Part shown: in pieces, positions 53,730-63,579 of the stretch
Layout: every line of letters begins with the position of its first letter
Position numbering within the stretch: the first letter of the stretch is position 1
Source: Symsagittifera roscoffensis
Lineage: Eukaryota; Xenacoelomorpha; Acoela; Convolutidae
DNA: 64,000 bases
Assembly (NCBI RefSeq): GCF_963678635.1
Contig: NC_087066.1
Span: 1,632,201-1,696,200, forward strand
Direction of reading: 5' to 3'
Translations under genes and position numbers: made by a program
Notes under the pieces: generated by a model
Seen by the model: the letters and a program-made list of their open reading frames with translations, nothing else
The model's database searches: none
Told to the model about the DNA's origin: nothing

Positions 53730-56537
53730 TCAGAAAAAGTTGTCGACCAGCTGTACATTGTCTAAAATGTAATTTCTTTTGAAAACCTTTAAAAATTTTG
53801 ACAGCTGTTCTTGAGAGTACGTTTCGATTTTATCGGGTAGGAGTTTATTTGACATCAAAAAATTGAAACATTTAACGATTTTGCATGAAAGGGAGTTTTC
53901 CATAGTTTTTGTCCTACAGCGATAAAACGGAATCATTCCGTTAGAAGTAGAACGTGTATTTCGTTTATTACTATAATTACTGACGTTTAGAAAATCAAGA
54001 GGTGAACGTTTTAAATATTGAAAAATGGTTTCTTTAAAAAGTTGAGTTAAATAAATTTCATGAACTGTATCAATGCCCAGATCATTAAACTTTGTTGTTA
54101 TGTGATCGTATTTGCGTTTGAAGAATATAGTACGGAGAATTCTTTTCTGGCAGATATAAATTTTTTCTAAATTTGTTTTGCTAGTACTCCCATAAACAAG
54201 CAGACCATATGAAATTATAGGTACCACATATGCCAGGTAGAACTTTAACAGCATTTTGCGAGAAAAAGCTACCCTGCCCTTATACATAATTCCGTTAAAT
54301 CGGCCTAGTTTTCTGCACACAGTTTCAACATGGTCTGTAAATTTGAGTTGACTATCAATGATAACACCCAAGTATTTGAAACAATTTGTAAATCCTATGT
54401 TTTCACCCGCAAGTGAAAAGTCATTATCCAAACATTGTTTACCAAATGGTAAGATTTTACATTTTGTAGAGCTTATCGACAATTTATTTCGCACACACCA
54501 GTCATCTGTTTTCAGCAAATCATTTTTAAAGTAATCATTTACCCTTGTTGTTGGGAAAGAAGCAAGAATAGCAGTGTCGTCCGCAAAAAGACTTAATTCC
54601 GATTTTGAAACAATTTTATTTATGTCGTTAATGTAAAGTAAGAAAAAAAGGGGTCCAAGAACAGAGCCCTGCGGAACTCCGTACGATATTACCTGTTGCC
54701 TAGAAGTACCGTTCGAATTAACAACAAATTGTTGTCTGTTTGTCAAATAACTTAATATCAATTTGTTGAATTTTCCTCTAAAACCGTACGCGCATAATTT
54801 TTCCAGAAGAATGCAATGGTTAACTGTATCAAATGCTTTTCTCAGATCAATAAAAAGTGCCAAGCCCATATTTTTTGTCTCAATCGTTTTTCGCATGAAT
54901 TCAGTAACTCGTAGGACAGCATGGATACAAGAATGTTTTTCGCGGAAACCAAACTGTTCCGGTATTATAATATTGTTTTTGTTAATGAAAACTAGCATTC
55001 TTTTATAAATTATTTTTTCAAAAATTTTGCTAAAAACTGTCAAAAGACTAATAGGTCGATAATTACTGGGATTTTCTTTTTCTCCTTCTTTCAGAAAAGC
55101 GACAATTTTTGCAATTTTACAAGCATCTGGAAAATATGCTGTATCAATACATTTATTAAAAACGTTTGCCAGGAAAACAGATATGACTGGTGAACATAAT
55201 TTAATCATTTTAGTTGAAAGACCATCATGACCACTTGAAGTTTTAGTTTTTAAGGCCCCTATTACCTTAAACACTTCATGTTCATCCGTTTTAAAAATTA
55301 CAAAACTTGATATGTTTCTGTCTAAGTTTTGAGAAGCAGAACCAACAAGTGGCAGAGAATTGCTCAGGTGCTTACCAATATTGACGAAGAAATCATTAAG
55401 TAAGTTGGGTTCAATCTCTTTTTGGGCTGGTTTTCGTTTTCCACAAAAACGATTAAAAGCTTGAAACATTTGTTTTGATGATGTACATTTTTCAATTTTC
55501 TTATCATGATAGTCTCTTTGAGCACGCCTAATTGCCATTTTTACCTTATTTCTAAACATTCGGAAGCAATTAATTTTCTCTAGTGAAGGTTTCTTAATCA
55601 TTTTGGCATGAAGACGATCTCTCTTTTTACACATTTTTTTGATATCATTGGTGATCCAGTCTTTGTGTTTTTTCCTTAGTAATGTTTGTTGGGGGCAAAA
55701 ACGGTCAAAAACATCCAGACACATTTTTGTTAAATCGGTCAACATGTCATCAATTGTTGCCATATTGCAATTATTGAGATTTTGATGCAAAACAAACAAG
55801 AATTTCAAAATATTTTCATTTCTGTTCAAGATTTTCAAGTTTCGACCTATCTTAAAATTGTCACTATCATCCAAAAAAGGTCCAATAGAGGCAACTAGCG
55901 CATAATGATCACTTAGAGAAGTTTTTAAAGTAGTTACGCTCATATCATATTTACTGATGATATGATCAATACAGGTAGAACTAGATGCGGTTTCTCTTGT
56001 TGCTTCACTATTTGATATGAAGAATCCAAAAAAACTAAGTATCAATTTATATTCATCAATTAATCGAGAATTGCGCGACACGTCCAGAATATCTAAATTC
56101 ATATCTCCCACAATGATTGAGTTCTGACATTGTTTTGAATTCAAATTCACGAGTAAATCCTCAAATTGCGTTAAGAAATGCTTTGAATTGATTGATGGCG
56201 GTCGATACATCAAACAAACGTTTAGTTTCTGTTTACTTCCTAGAGTTAAAGTTAAGACAACATTTTCTAGTTCATTCGATAAAATTTCGTGCGAAAAGTC
56301 AATTTGATTTTTTATGAAAAATGCTAAACCCCCACCCCTACTTTTTTGACGGTTAACAAAAACTCCTTCTTGGTAGCCGTTATAAAGTTCCAAGGGATCA
56401 TTGTCACTTAACCAAGTTTCGCATAAGGCAACGACATATGGTTGCCATTTTAGTGAAGCAACAAGAACTTTTAATTGGTCATGATGGTTGCGCAGTGATT
56501 GAATATTTAAGAAAAGTATGTCCCCGTCGTTACCCAT
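53730..56537 (-). CDS. LINE ORF2: endonuclease-reverse transcriptase
   Basis: About 935 codons without interruption from the ATG at 56535-56537 (an upstream TTG at 56558 is in the same frame but less likely as a start). The N-terminal 220 residues are an APE-type endonuclease: ILFLNIQSL, ALCETWLS, GGGLAFFIKN, IIVGDMNLD, TCIDHIIS and SDHYALVAS supply the catalytic Asn, Glu, Asp and His positions. The RT has IDLRKAFD (first Asp), GVPQGSVLGPLFFLLYIND, and FADD at 54576-54587. It nicks target DNA and primes reverse transcription there. Length and motifs are those of a complete protein. Confidence 0.95.
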   Translation of the reverse strand: MGNDGDILFLNIQSLRNHHDQLKVLVASLKWQPYVVALCETWLSDNDPLELYNGYQEGVFVNRQKSRGGGLAFFIKNQIDFSHEILSNELENVVLTLTLGSKQKLNVCLMYRPPSINSKHFLTQFEDLLVNLNSKQCQNSIIVGDMNLDILDVSRNSRLIDEYKLILSFFGFFISNSEATRETASSSTCIDHIISKYDMSVTTLKTSLSDHYALVASIGPFLDDSDNFKIGRNLKILNRNENILKFLFVLHQNLNNCNMATIDDMLTDLTKMCLDVFDRFCPQQTLLRKKHKDWITNDIKKMCKKRDRLHAKMIKKPSLEKINCFRMFRNKVKMAIRRAQRDYHDKKIEKCTSSKQMFQAFNRFCGKRKPAQKEIEPNLLNDFFVNIGKHLSNSLPLVGSASQNLDRNISSFVIFKTDEHEVFKVIGALKTKTSSGHDGLSTKMIKLCSPVISVFLANVFNKCIDTAYFPDACKIAKIVAFLKEGEKENPSNYRPISLLTVFSKIFEKIIYKRMLVFINKNNIIIPEQFGFREKHSCIHAVLRVTEFMRKTIETKNMGLALFIDLRKAFDTVNHCILLEKLCAYGFRGKFNKLILSYLTNRQQFVVNSNGTSRQQVISYGVPQGSVLGPLFFLLYINDINKIVSKSELSLFADDTAILASFPTTRVNDYFKNDLLKTDDWCVRNKLSISSTKCKILPFGKQCLDNDFSLAGENIGFTNCFKYLGVIIDSQLKFTDHVETVCRKLGRFNGIMYKGRVAFSRKMLLKFYLAYVVPIISYGLLVYGSTSKTNLEKIYICQKRILRTIFFKRKYDHITTKFNDLGIDTVHEIYLTQLFKETIFQYLKRSPLDFLNVSNYSNKRNTRSTSNGMIPFYRCRTKTMENSLSCKIVKCFNFLMSNKLLPDKIETYSQEQLSKFLKVFKRNYILDNVQLVDNFF

Positions 56538-56616
56538 TAGAAATCCCTTTAAAATCAAAAATAAAGCTTTAACACAGGAAAAAAAGAGATATTTTTCTGA
56601 TGTTCAGAAACTCTTT

Positions 56617-56840
56617 TTAATTTTCAGGTTGATCTTTTTCTTCGCTGCTGCCCATATTATCATCGCTAACAACATCACCACTGGTAGTCATTTTCTTAGG
56701 AGGTGGAGAATGGCTTTCAATGAGTTTTTCCACCAAACAGCATAGTTTATCAAGTTTCCGCTCTTGTATATCATTTTGCGATTCATGACTATCCGGTGAT
56801 CTAAAAGCCACGTTCCTTTTCCTTTTCCCCGGAGTTCCCA
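56617..56840 (-). pseudogene. Probable frameshifted C-terminal part of LINE ORF1
   Basis: In another frame the minus strand continues with LGTPGKRKRNVAFRSPDSHES and ends at TAA/TGA 56617, 79 bases before the ORF2 ATG. The overlap with ORF1 ending FFGNSGEKEKERG suggests a single-base indel near 56840. It could instead be the true 3' end of ORF1 by design. Confidence 0.5.
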
Positions 56841-57547
56841 AAAAAAGAATAAGATTTTGGATATTGAACATCGTCGGAATCAGCAGCATTTTGAATAACA
56901 TCCGTATATTTTTCATTGTCAGTAGTTACTGAGATATCATTTCCCATATAAATATCGACATCCTTCTTGTTATCAATTGGTTGCCATCTGCCATATGAAT
57001 TGTACTTTTTAATCTGGACTTGATTCTTATGAGTAGATGCTAGTAGATTTTTGTCCCGTCTGCAGTAGTTCATAATTTCCCTATCTTTTTCTGCCAATCG
57101 TTCGTTTACATGAATTTTATTTCCAGTTAAATCATCCCAAAAATCGAATCTCTTATTCCATACAGCATCTCGCTGGTGATTATACAAAAACTTGACAATA
57201 ATCGGACGATTTCGACCTTTACCTGGTAAATAATGACACGCGACGATGTCCTGGGGCTGAATTGAAATATTTACTGACCTTAGTATCTTCACAATTGAAT
57301 GGACAGGGTACTCACCACCATCCGACACACCATGAAATGTTAAACACATAAATGAGGAATACCTTTCCACTTTCGTAACTCTTTTTTCCAACTCATGATT
57401 GTCGTAAAGAAGCCTGTCATTCTCACCCCGTAATTCTATAATTTCATTCTGTTGGGAATCGATCTGTTTTATTAATTGCTCAAGAAGTAATCTAACAGAG
57501 TCTCCATTATTCAAATCCGTCAAAGAAAGTTTTTGCAGTAAGGCCAT
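56801..57547 (-). CDS. LINE ORF1, RNA-binding-like protein
   Basis: Starts at an ATG (57545-57547). About 60 N-terminal residues form a coiled coil (LLEQLIKQIDSQQNEIIEL, LEKRVTKVERY). A segment with RRM-like strand pattern follows (FMCLTFHGVSDGG, DIVACHYLPGK, RPIIVKFL) and then a basic region, which resembles L1-type ORF1 proteins that coat the element RNA. A frame change near 56840 would add about 70 codons ending at 56617 (KLDKLCCLVEKLIESHSPPP), so the ancestral ORF1 was probably longer and this copy may be slightly truncated. Confidence 0.75.
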   Translation of the reverse strand: MALLQKLSLTDLNNGDSVRLLLEQLIKQIDSQQNEIIELRGENDRLLYDNHELEKRVTKVERYSSFMCLTFHGVSDGGEYPVHSIVKILRSVNISIQPQDIVACHYLPGKGRNRPIIVKFLYNHQRDAVWNKRFDFWDDLTGNKIHVNERLAEKDREIMNYCRRDKNLLASTHKNQVQIKKYNSYGRWQPIDNKKDVDIYMGNDISVTTDNEKYTDVIQNAADSDDVQYPKSYSFFGNSGEKEKERGF

Positions 57548-57600
57548 ATTGAATTGTTGAAAGCGAACGTATTTTAAACGAAGATTTTATGCAGCAAACG

Positions 57601-58155
57601 TAAAAAGAACAACGCGACTGTTTCTTAGCTCATTTTCAGTTTCTCACAGCTGACCAAATTAAAAATCAGTGAATTAGTATTACGTTAATTATTACTATTA
57701 TTACGACTTCAAAAATATCAAAATTTGGGCGGAATTAGTAAAAACACGCTTTACTTTTTACCTTTTTTAACGTTTAATGATTGAATGTTCACAAACTCAT
57801 ACTTTGATTCTTCTGCAGGAAAAATTCGATTGGTTTATATCAGTTTGAGAAAAATTTCTATAACTTTTGAAAGATATCAAGGCCCCGAGCACAAAAAGGT
57901 AATATTCTATCGTGTGCGGTAAAAATATAAGTTTAACACTGCTTTGAAACGTTCGTTTCAAAAAGAGAAAAACGGCGACTTCAATTGAATTTAACAACAT
58001 TCTAAATTAAAATGAAGCGCTGTATTTGATCGCAGTATTATAATCCAAGGCGTAAAACATCATTTTATGCTTCACATAGCATGAAATGGTAAAGTTATAA
58101 AGTTAGCGTTATCATTATTTTACTGTTTGATTTTTTCATCAATCTTTTGCACAAC
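57601..58155. other. LINE 5' flank, no gene
   Basis: A+T-rich; may include the 5' UTR of the LINE. No promoter, splice site or RNA gene could be supported. Confidence 0.35.
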
Positions 58156-58159
58156 CAAA

Positions 58160-58470
58160 AACTAGTTCATAGACTTTAAAAACCAATCCAAATAAAACAA
58201 GCTTCCTTCTGATTGCAACTTAACTTGTATTCCATTTTCATAGACCTTAAAGACCATTCCAAATATAACAAGCTTCACCCTGATGCAATCCAAATTGTAT
58301 GCTATATTCATAGACCTTTAAAAAATCCAAAAATAACAAGCTTCACCCTGATTGCAACTTAACTTGTATTCCATTTTCATAGACCTTAAAGAATACTATA
58401 AGATATATACTTTGGGCGCTGGATCCAACTGTATGCTATATACCATAACGGGTTACTTTGGGCGCTGGAA
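58160..58470. repeat. 70-bp minisatellite, about four units, and a doublet
   Basis: TCATAGAC(C/T)TTAAA recurs at 58167, 58238, 58308 and 58377, periods 71, 70 and 69. Units share AACAAGCTTCACCCTGAT and CAACTTAACTTGTATTCC. After it TACTTTGGGCGCTGGA occurs twice, 44 bases apart (about 58409 and 58453). Confidence 0.9.
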
Positions 58471-59000
58471 TAAAGGCAGATTGTTGCCACGCAAATAACC
58501 TTTCAGAAGAAAGAATATAAAAGCGAGTAAAAGCGAATATAAAAGCGAGTTTGCCAAACCTTCCAGAACAAACTCTAAAAAATTGAACAGACCGGTCAGC
58601 GTAGGTTCGGAACTACCAAAAAACCGATGTTTTTTAACCGAAGCAAAATGTATATACAACAAAAAATAATAAAAAAACATAGAAAAATAACCCTGTCTGA
58701 CAGGTTATTGCCGTCTGTATGTGATTTACCTTATATCACAAAAAAGCCGATAAGGTTAACACGTTCTAGCCGTAAATGTGCCGTTTTCTTTAAGAGAATT
58801 CTCTGTTTATATCTACAAATTTTGCGATTTATGGCGTTTCCAGTAATAATTAAATTTGGTTACACTTTTTTGTGAGTTATTTTAGGGTTTTGAAGTGAGC
58901 GTGGTCACATTTTTGGTGCTGCAACCCTGGAACCAGTTTAATATTCCAGCAACACAAGCAACCCACACATCTGAAGATACTGCGATCTGAAGGGACCAAA
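58471..59000. other. No gene; short AAAGCGA repeat near 58520
   Basis: AAAAGCGAGT/AAAAGCGAAT/AAAAGCGAGT lie in tandem near 58523-58552. The remaining sequence has only short chance frames. Confidence 0.4.
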
Positions 59001-59004
59001 TTTC

Positions 59005-59350
59005 TGTTTGGCCGAAGCATCCAGTTGACCGAAGTACCCATTTTCGAGATTCCAGTTGGCCGAAGTGTCTATATGGCCGAAGTGTCTAGGTGGCCAAAGT
59101 GTCTAGTTGGCCAAATTGAAAGAAGTGTTTGTTTGGCCGAATTGTCCAATTGGCGAAGTGTCTTGTTGGCCGAATTGGAAGAAATGTCTCTTTGGCCGAA
59201 GTGTCCAGTTGGTCGAAATCTCTTGTTGGCCGAAGTGTGCGAATCGGCCTAAAGTCACAGTGTTCAGTTGGCAGAACATATGTCACAGTGTGCAGCTAGC
59301 CGAATTGGCCGAAAAGTGTCTCATTGGCCGAAATTTGATGCATGCAGTTG
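59005..59350. repeat. GGCCGAAGTGTC minisatellite with irregular spacing
   Basis: About 15 copies of TTGGCCGAA(G/T)TG(T)C in tandem, spaced 17-30 bases with variable inserts (TCTAGTTGGCC, GGAAGAAATGTC). It is more degenerate than the 32-kb minisatellite. The open frames through it are by-products of the repeat. Confidence 0.85.
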
Positions 59351-60241
59351 GCCGATAAGCCTGTCAGCCGACAGACGAAAGAGAAGACAGACGAAAGTGA
59401 GGCCTTTTCAGGTGACCTGAGTGTGGATTTTTGTTTGAAGTGGATCTGTGTTATTCTGGACAGCCAAATATTTGGGATTTTTCCGGCGACTTCTTCAAAA
59501 ATTTCAGCCTTCAAAAACTTCAATCTTCAAATTTTGTAAGACCAATCGGAAACGTTATTGTGTGTGTGTGTGTGTGTGTGTGTGCTAATTATTTATGAAT
59601 TGTTGTCGTCAGCGGTACGTCCTTGAAATCAGACTGCAAATTGTTGGGTTAACCCTTGATTTTGACCAACCCGATTCGAGCTAGAAAAATTACAAAGATT
59701 TTATAAATTAATTTGTTAAAATCACAAAAATAGTAAGATTTGTGAAATATTTATTTCTTCGAAAATAAATAAAAAAACTATTGTCTTTACGGTAACGTAG
59801 TATGACTCGAACCTAGTAGCCGATCCGTTTATTAGAAACCGACCAAAAATGACCAAAATCAATCCAATAAACGACCAGATCAGAAAAAAAAACCAAAGCT
59901 TCCTATTTCTTTGCTTAAATTTCACAAAGTTTTGCAATAACTCATGGTAAGTCACAGTGATGGCAGTGATGAAAAATTGTGATACGCCACAAAAAATATC
60001 CAGAAAAAATTGCGAAAAATTGTTTGGGAAATTTTTGTTGAAAACTTTGTGGAAAAAAATTACGAAGAAATCAAAAGTAGCGTACGAGTGCTTGAAAATT
60101 GTCCGATTCTAATCTACAGACCATTAGCCTTAAATCAAACCTTTCGTGTCTTGAAAAAACTTTAATCACCGGCTCACTCCACTTTTATGTTGGTACTACC
60201 ACACGTCACAATTTGCTGTATCCCAACCTCTACAAAAACGA
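59351..60241. other. No gene; (TG)n tract and possible BEL leader
   Basis: (TG) repeated 13 times at 59559-59584. After it TTGTTGGGTTAACCC lies at about 59642. The rest is A+T-rich. The LTR of the downstream BEL/Pao element should be in or near here but could not be delimited. Confidence 0.45.
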
Positions 60242-60279
60242 ACCGACACGAACTAATAGCTGATAAGTAGTGCCGTGCC

Positions 60280-61170
60280 GTGGACGAAACGTTAACTATC
60301 CGTTTACAAAATCAAAGGTTCTGCCGAGTTTCTTATCTACATAAGGTTAAATTAATATATGAGGCGAGAGAAATATTGAAAAAAGAGTTGTTAGAATATC
60401 ATAGCTCTTTGAAAGAGGCAATGGAGGCTAAGAACCGATGTGTGAGAGTTCAAAGGCTAGTAGAAAACTGCAAAGGTGTATTCGAAACATTTTTTCTGGA
60501 AGAATGAAGCTTTCACAAACATAGCAAAAACTTGTCAAGATCCATGCAAACTTTGAATGGATTTGGAAGCGTATATACACCGGATAACTTGTAGAAAGGA
60601 TCACTTGATCCAACAGGCCATTTTTTAACTTGATTGCATGTCATTAGATGATGACACTGAAGCAAAATCATATGGATCAAAAGCCCCCGCTGCATCTCTA
60701 TGATCTAGTCTTCTTCATAGTATTTGATCTAAAGCAAGTTCAATGATCCCCAGTGAGAGAGAAAAAAAGTTTTGCTTGCATATCTGCAAACAGTGGAGAT
60801 ATAAAGGCAAATTAATGCGGCTTTAAGATTCAGAGAAGGGAAAGATAGACTAGAATGCGAGAAAAAGAAAATGGAAGCTTATCATCAAGCGATTGAATAG
60901 GAAATAAAAATCAGTTGTAGTAGAAAATTTTTTTAAAGGGAACAACAGGAGCTGCAATTTCACATCAGTAGAGAACAAAAGAGATTTCAGTTCGAAAAAT
61001 TAGCTGAAGAGAATAGGAAAAAGCTAGCCGAGGCCAAAACAGCAGAAACTGAATTCCAAGATGACCTCACCGAACCGATGACGATACTCGCAAGTCTGAT
61101 TTACCAGCTGTCATTCAATTATCGGGGCCAGGCGGCAAGCGTACTGCTGATTGGGTTGACAATACAGCAG
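60280..61170 (+). pseudogene. BEL/Pao Gag N-terminal coiled-coil region
   Basis: Fragments rich in Lys/Glu (ILKKELLEYHSSLKEAMEAK, 60372-60430; KRFQFEKLAEENRKKLAEAK, about 60980-61040) with stops between. BEL Gag proteins often begin with a coiled coil. Reading frames change several times. Confidence 0.5.
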
Positions 61171-62400
61171 CGGAGACTGGAAATGTAACACTGATAAATC
61201 CAAGCCATAATGCTGGATTTCCGATTGTCAATTCATCAGTTCTTTTAAGTTCGGCTGTACCAAATCTTTCGGGTATGGTTTGCACGCCATCTCAAGATGG
61301 CGTACCATTGCTCGAAATAAAACAGCAACACTTAGCGATTTTGTTCCTACATAAAGCAGTTTGTCGGTAGCACGTTCTTTTACAGCGCTTGTGCCGTCAT
61401 ATTTACGAAATGTTCCGCTGACTTCCGATCCGTACATATCCAATAACCCAGTTAATAATGTCTTTTCTCAAAGTGAAAATTTCATTCGACCGTCGATGAG
61501 CGTTAAAGCATCTGCTGCTTCATCTACCCATTGAATTCGGGTGCATATGTTTCCAATAACATGAATAGCCCAATGCTTCCCTCTCAAATTCCTTCAAACA
61601 CTCAACTGTCTTATTTTAGTTTTAACAACCAACTTAGAAACTCAAACTGGATGCCTGCTGCTATTCGATTTTCTAAATTGTACTAACAATAACAATATGA
61701 CGCAAAATGACGGGCCGGTAAATATGAACGCTTTTACACCCTTCACAAGCGGTGGCGTTGTATACTCTACTGCACCTCCGAGTATGCCACAACATCCGTC
61801 TGGCTCCCAACAGCCTACAGACATTCCAGTCTACACACCCGTACAACCAGCTCCATCAGACACCACTTAATCGTCATCTTCGTCATCTAAGCATGTAACG
61901 CTCGAAGACTTAGCCGCCATTTTTTTCATGAACAGGAAAACCAATGAACAGGAAAGACCTGAATGGAAGCTTACACACTTTAATGTAGGTTCTCTAGTGT
62001 GACACTTGACCAACGATGTAAAACTTGCTCACCTAAAAGCTCTGGTTACAGGTAAGGCAATAACCGCAATTTCTGAGTTTGCTTATTGTGGTGACTAGTG
62101 TACTGATGCTCTTAAACTCTTGAGCGTAATTTTGGTCAAGCTCACGCAGTTTAAGCGCTCATTTAGATAAACTGAGCGACTTCATACCAATTAGGATGCA
62201 CAAATCCAAGTGTGTGATTAGTTTTACATCTACGATATTGAGCTTGGTGGCAGCTTTAAAATCCCTTTCCTACTACTCAGAGATTTAGAGCACGTCGATC
62301 CCCAATCAAGCGATTGCAAAGTTACCTACAAATACGTCAAAGGAAATTGGCCCCGACCAGCGTAAGTTGAATTCAATGAGTGGTTACAGAAGAAAGCGGT
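61171..62400 (+). pseudogene. BEL/Pao Gag core
   Basis: The best preserved part is KLAHLKALVTGKAITAIS followed by EFAYCGD and DALKLLSVI (about 62020-62150), with one TAG inside. The pattern of hydrophobic positions fits the conserved Gag core that in BEL elements follows the Pro-rich region. IELGGSFKIPFLLLRDL near 62238-62290 continues it, and NEWLQKKAVAHERL follows near 62374-62415. It would assemble the virus-like particle. Confidence 0.6.
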
Positions 62401-62660
62401 CGCGCATGAGCGCTTGCGCACAACATCAGGTAAGCCGAGAACTTAAGAAGTTACCAAGAGCAAAGCCGCAACTAAGCTGTTCTCTTCAGTATGCGCACGG
62501 AAAGCAGCGCTATTTTTCAATATTTTTTGCTGGCAAGATAATCATCCATTGTGAAAGTGCAGCGTTTTTAGAGATAAGAAAGCAACGCAAAGAGCCAAGC
62601 CTTGCGGGGACAATAATTTTTTTTTGCTTGCCTTAAGGTTAATCACCAATAGCGAAAATG
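62401..62660 (+). pseudogene. BEL/Pao zinc-knuckle remnant
   Basis: The frame CWQDNHPL-stop-KCSVF (about 62528-62575) corresponds to the Cys-His-Cys pattern between Gag core and protease in BEL elements. A stop now lies in it. One of the expected Cys residues is not visible. Confidence 0.5.
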
Positions 62661-62859
62661 GCCTAAAGCCAGAAAATGTTTCAGGCCTAATTGCGACAGC
62701 ACTAATAATCTGCTGCTGCACGGCGCAGAACGAAATTTTCCTCCTCGAGAACCAGAACAACGAGCAGCCAATGCTAACAGTTTGGCTACTAATACCAGCA
62801 TGGAAAACACGCCTAAGACAGCCGCAGAAGCGAAAACTGTTTCTAAACTGAGCTTATTT

Positions 62860-63080
62860 TCCGCATCTCTCAGCGTCTTGAGGAATGGTCTTATCCCTGT
62901 GATATAGTTAGAAGTTCCCTTCACTGGCACCAGTACCAAAGCGTTGATTTTGTGCGACAGTGCTTGCAGCAACTGATACATGTCGTGAAGCCTTGCAAAA
63001 TTCCTCAATTCTGAGGGACAAAGTTTAAAATTAACCGTCAAGGGAATCGATACTACAGAAGTCATTCCTAATCAAAAAGC
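62860..63080 (+). pseudogene. BEL/Pao aspartic protease
   Basis: KALILCDSACSN with the catalytic Asp at 62956-62958 (Asp-Ser-Ala), followed after two stops by a conserved pattern (AKFLNSEGQSLKLTVKGI). The D-S-A form of the active site fits a BEL-type retropepsin. Confidence 0.65.
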
Positions 63081-63169
63081 TGATGTTATTGTATCCGCAG
63101 AAACTGCGGAATCCAAATCTGGTTTTGAAAATCATTTTACATTCGAGAAACCTTCAAAATTGGTCTAAA

Positions 63170-63460
63170 ACAGATAATGTGGCTTTGCCTCAAGAAACAT
63201 ACTCCGTCAGTCTTAAGATATTCAGATGTAGAGTTCATCCTAGGACAAGACTTTTTTTATTTTATCAGACCGTTGGAGTACTTTCATTGCCGGGACCAAA
63301 ACTTGCCTCTAGCCGTCCGTTTACCCGTTGGTTGGGTTTTGAGTGGTCGTTTACCGATCCAATCTGGTTTAGTCTCCACTTACTTCCAAAGTCACTTTGA
63401 GGATGTAACTCTTTCCGATCAAGTCAAGTGGTATAGTCATTTGGTACATACAAATAGCCG
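63170..63460 (+). pseudogene. BEL/Pao protease-RT linker
   Basis: The frame 63177-63464 reads EFILGQDFFYFIRPLEYF and AVRLPVGWVLSGRLP, two strong BEL/Pao signatures that precede the RT. Confidence 0.75.
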
Positions 63461-63579
63461 ATAAAAGAACCTCTAGCAATCTGACGTCCTCGTAAAATTT
63501 TTTATGTAATTCAAGTTGAACCGCATGACCCAAAACGCGCCGTAACCGTGAATGATACCTACCGCACCACCCAGTCATC

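Larger units (their letters stand above)
53571..57600 (-). mobile_element. LINE of the CR1/Jockey group with intact ORF2
   Basis: On the minus strand, ORF1 (57547-56801), ORF2 (56537-53730), a short 3' UTR and a tail of five ATTGA units follow in order. ORF2 has an APE-type endonuclease and a LINE RT with FADD. A short-repeat tail instead of poly-A fits CR1-like elements better than Jockey. The 5' end is not defined. No target-site duplication was identified. Confidence 0.85.
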
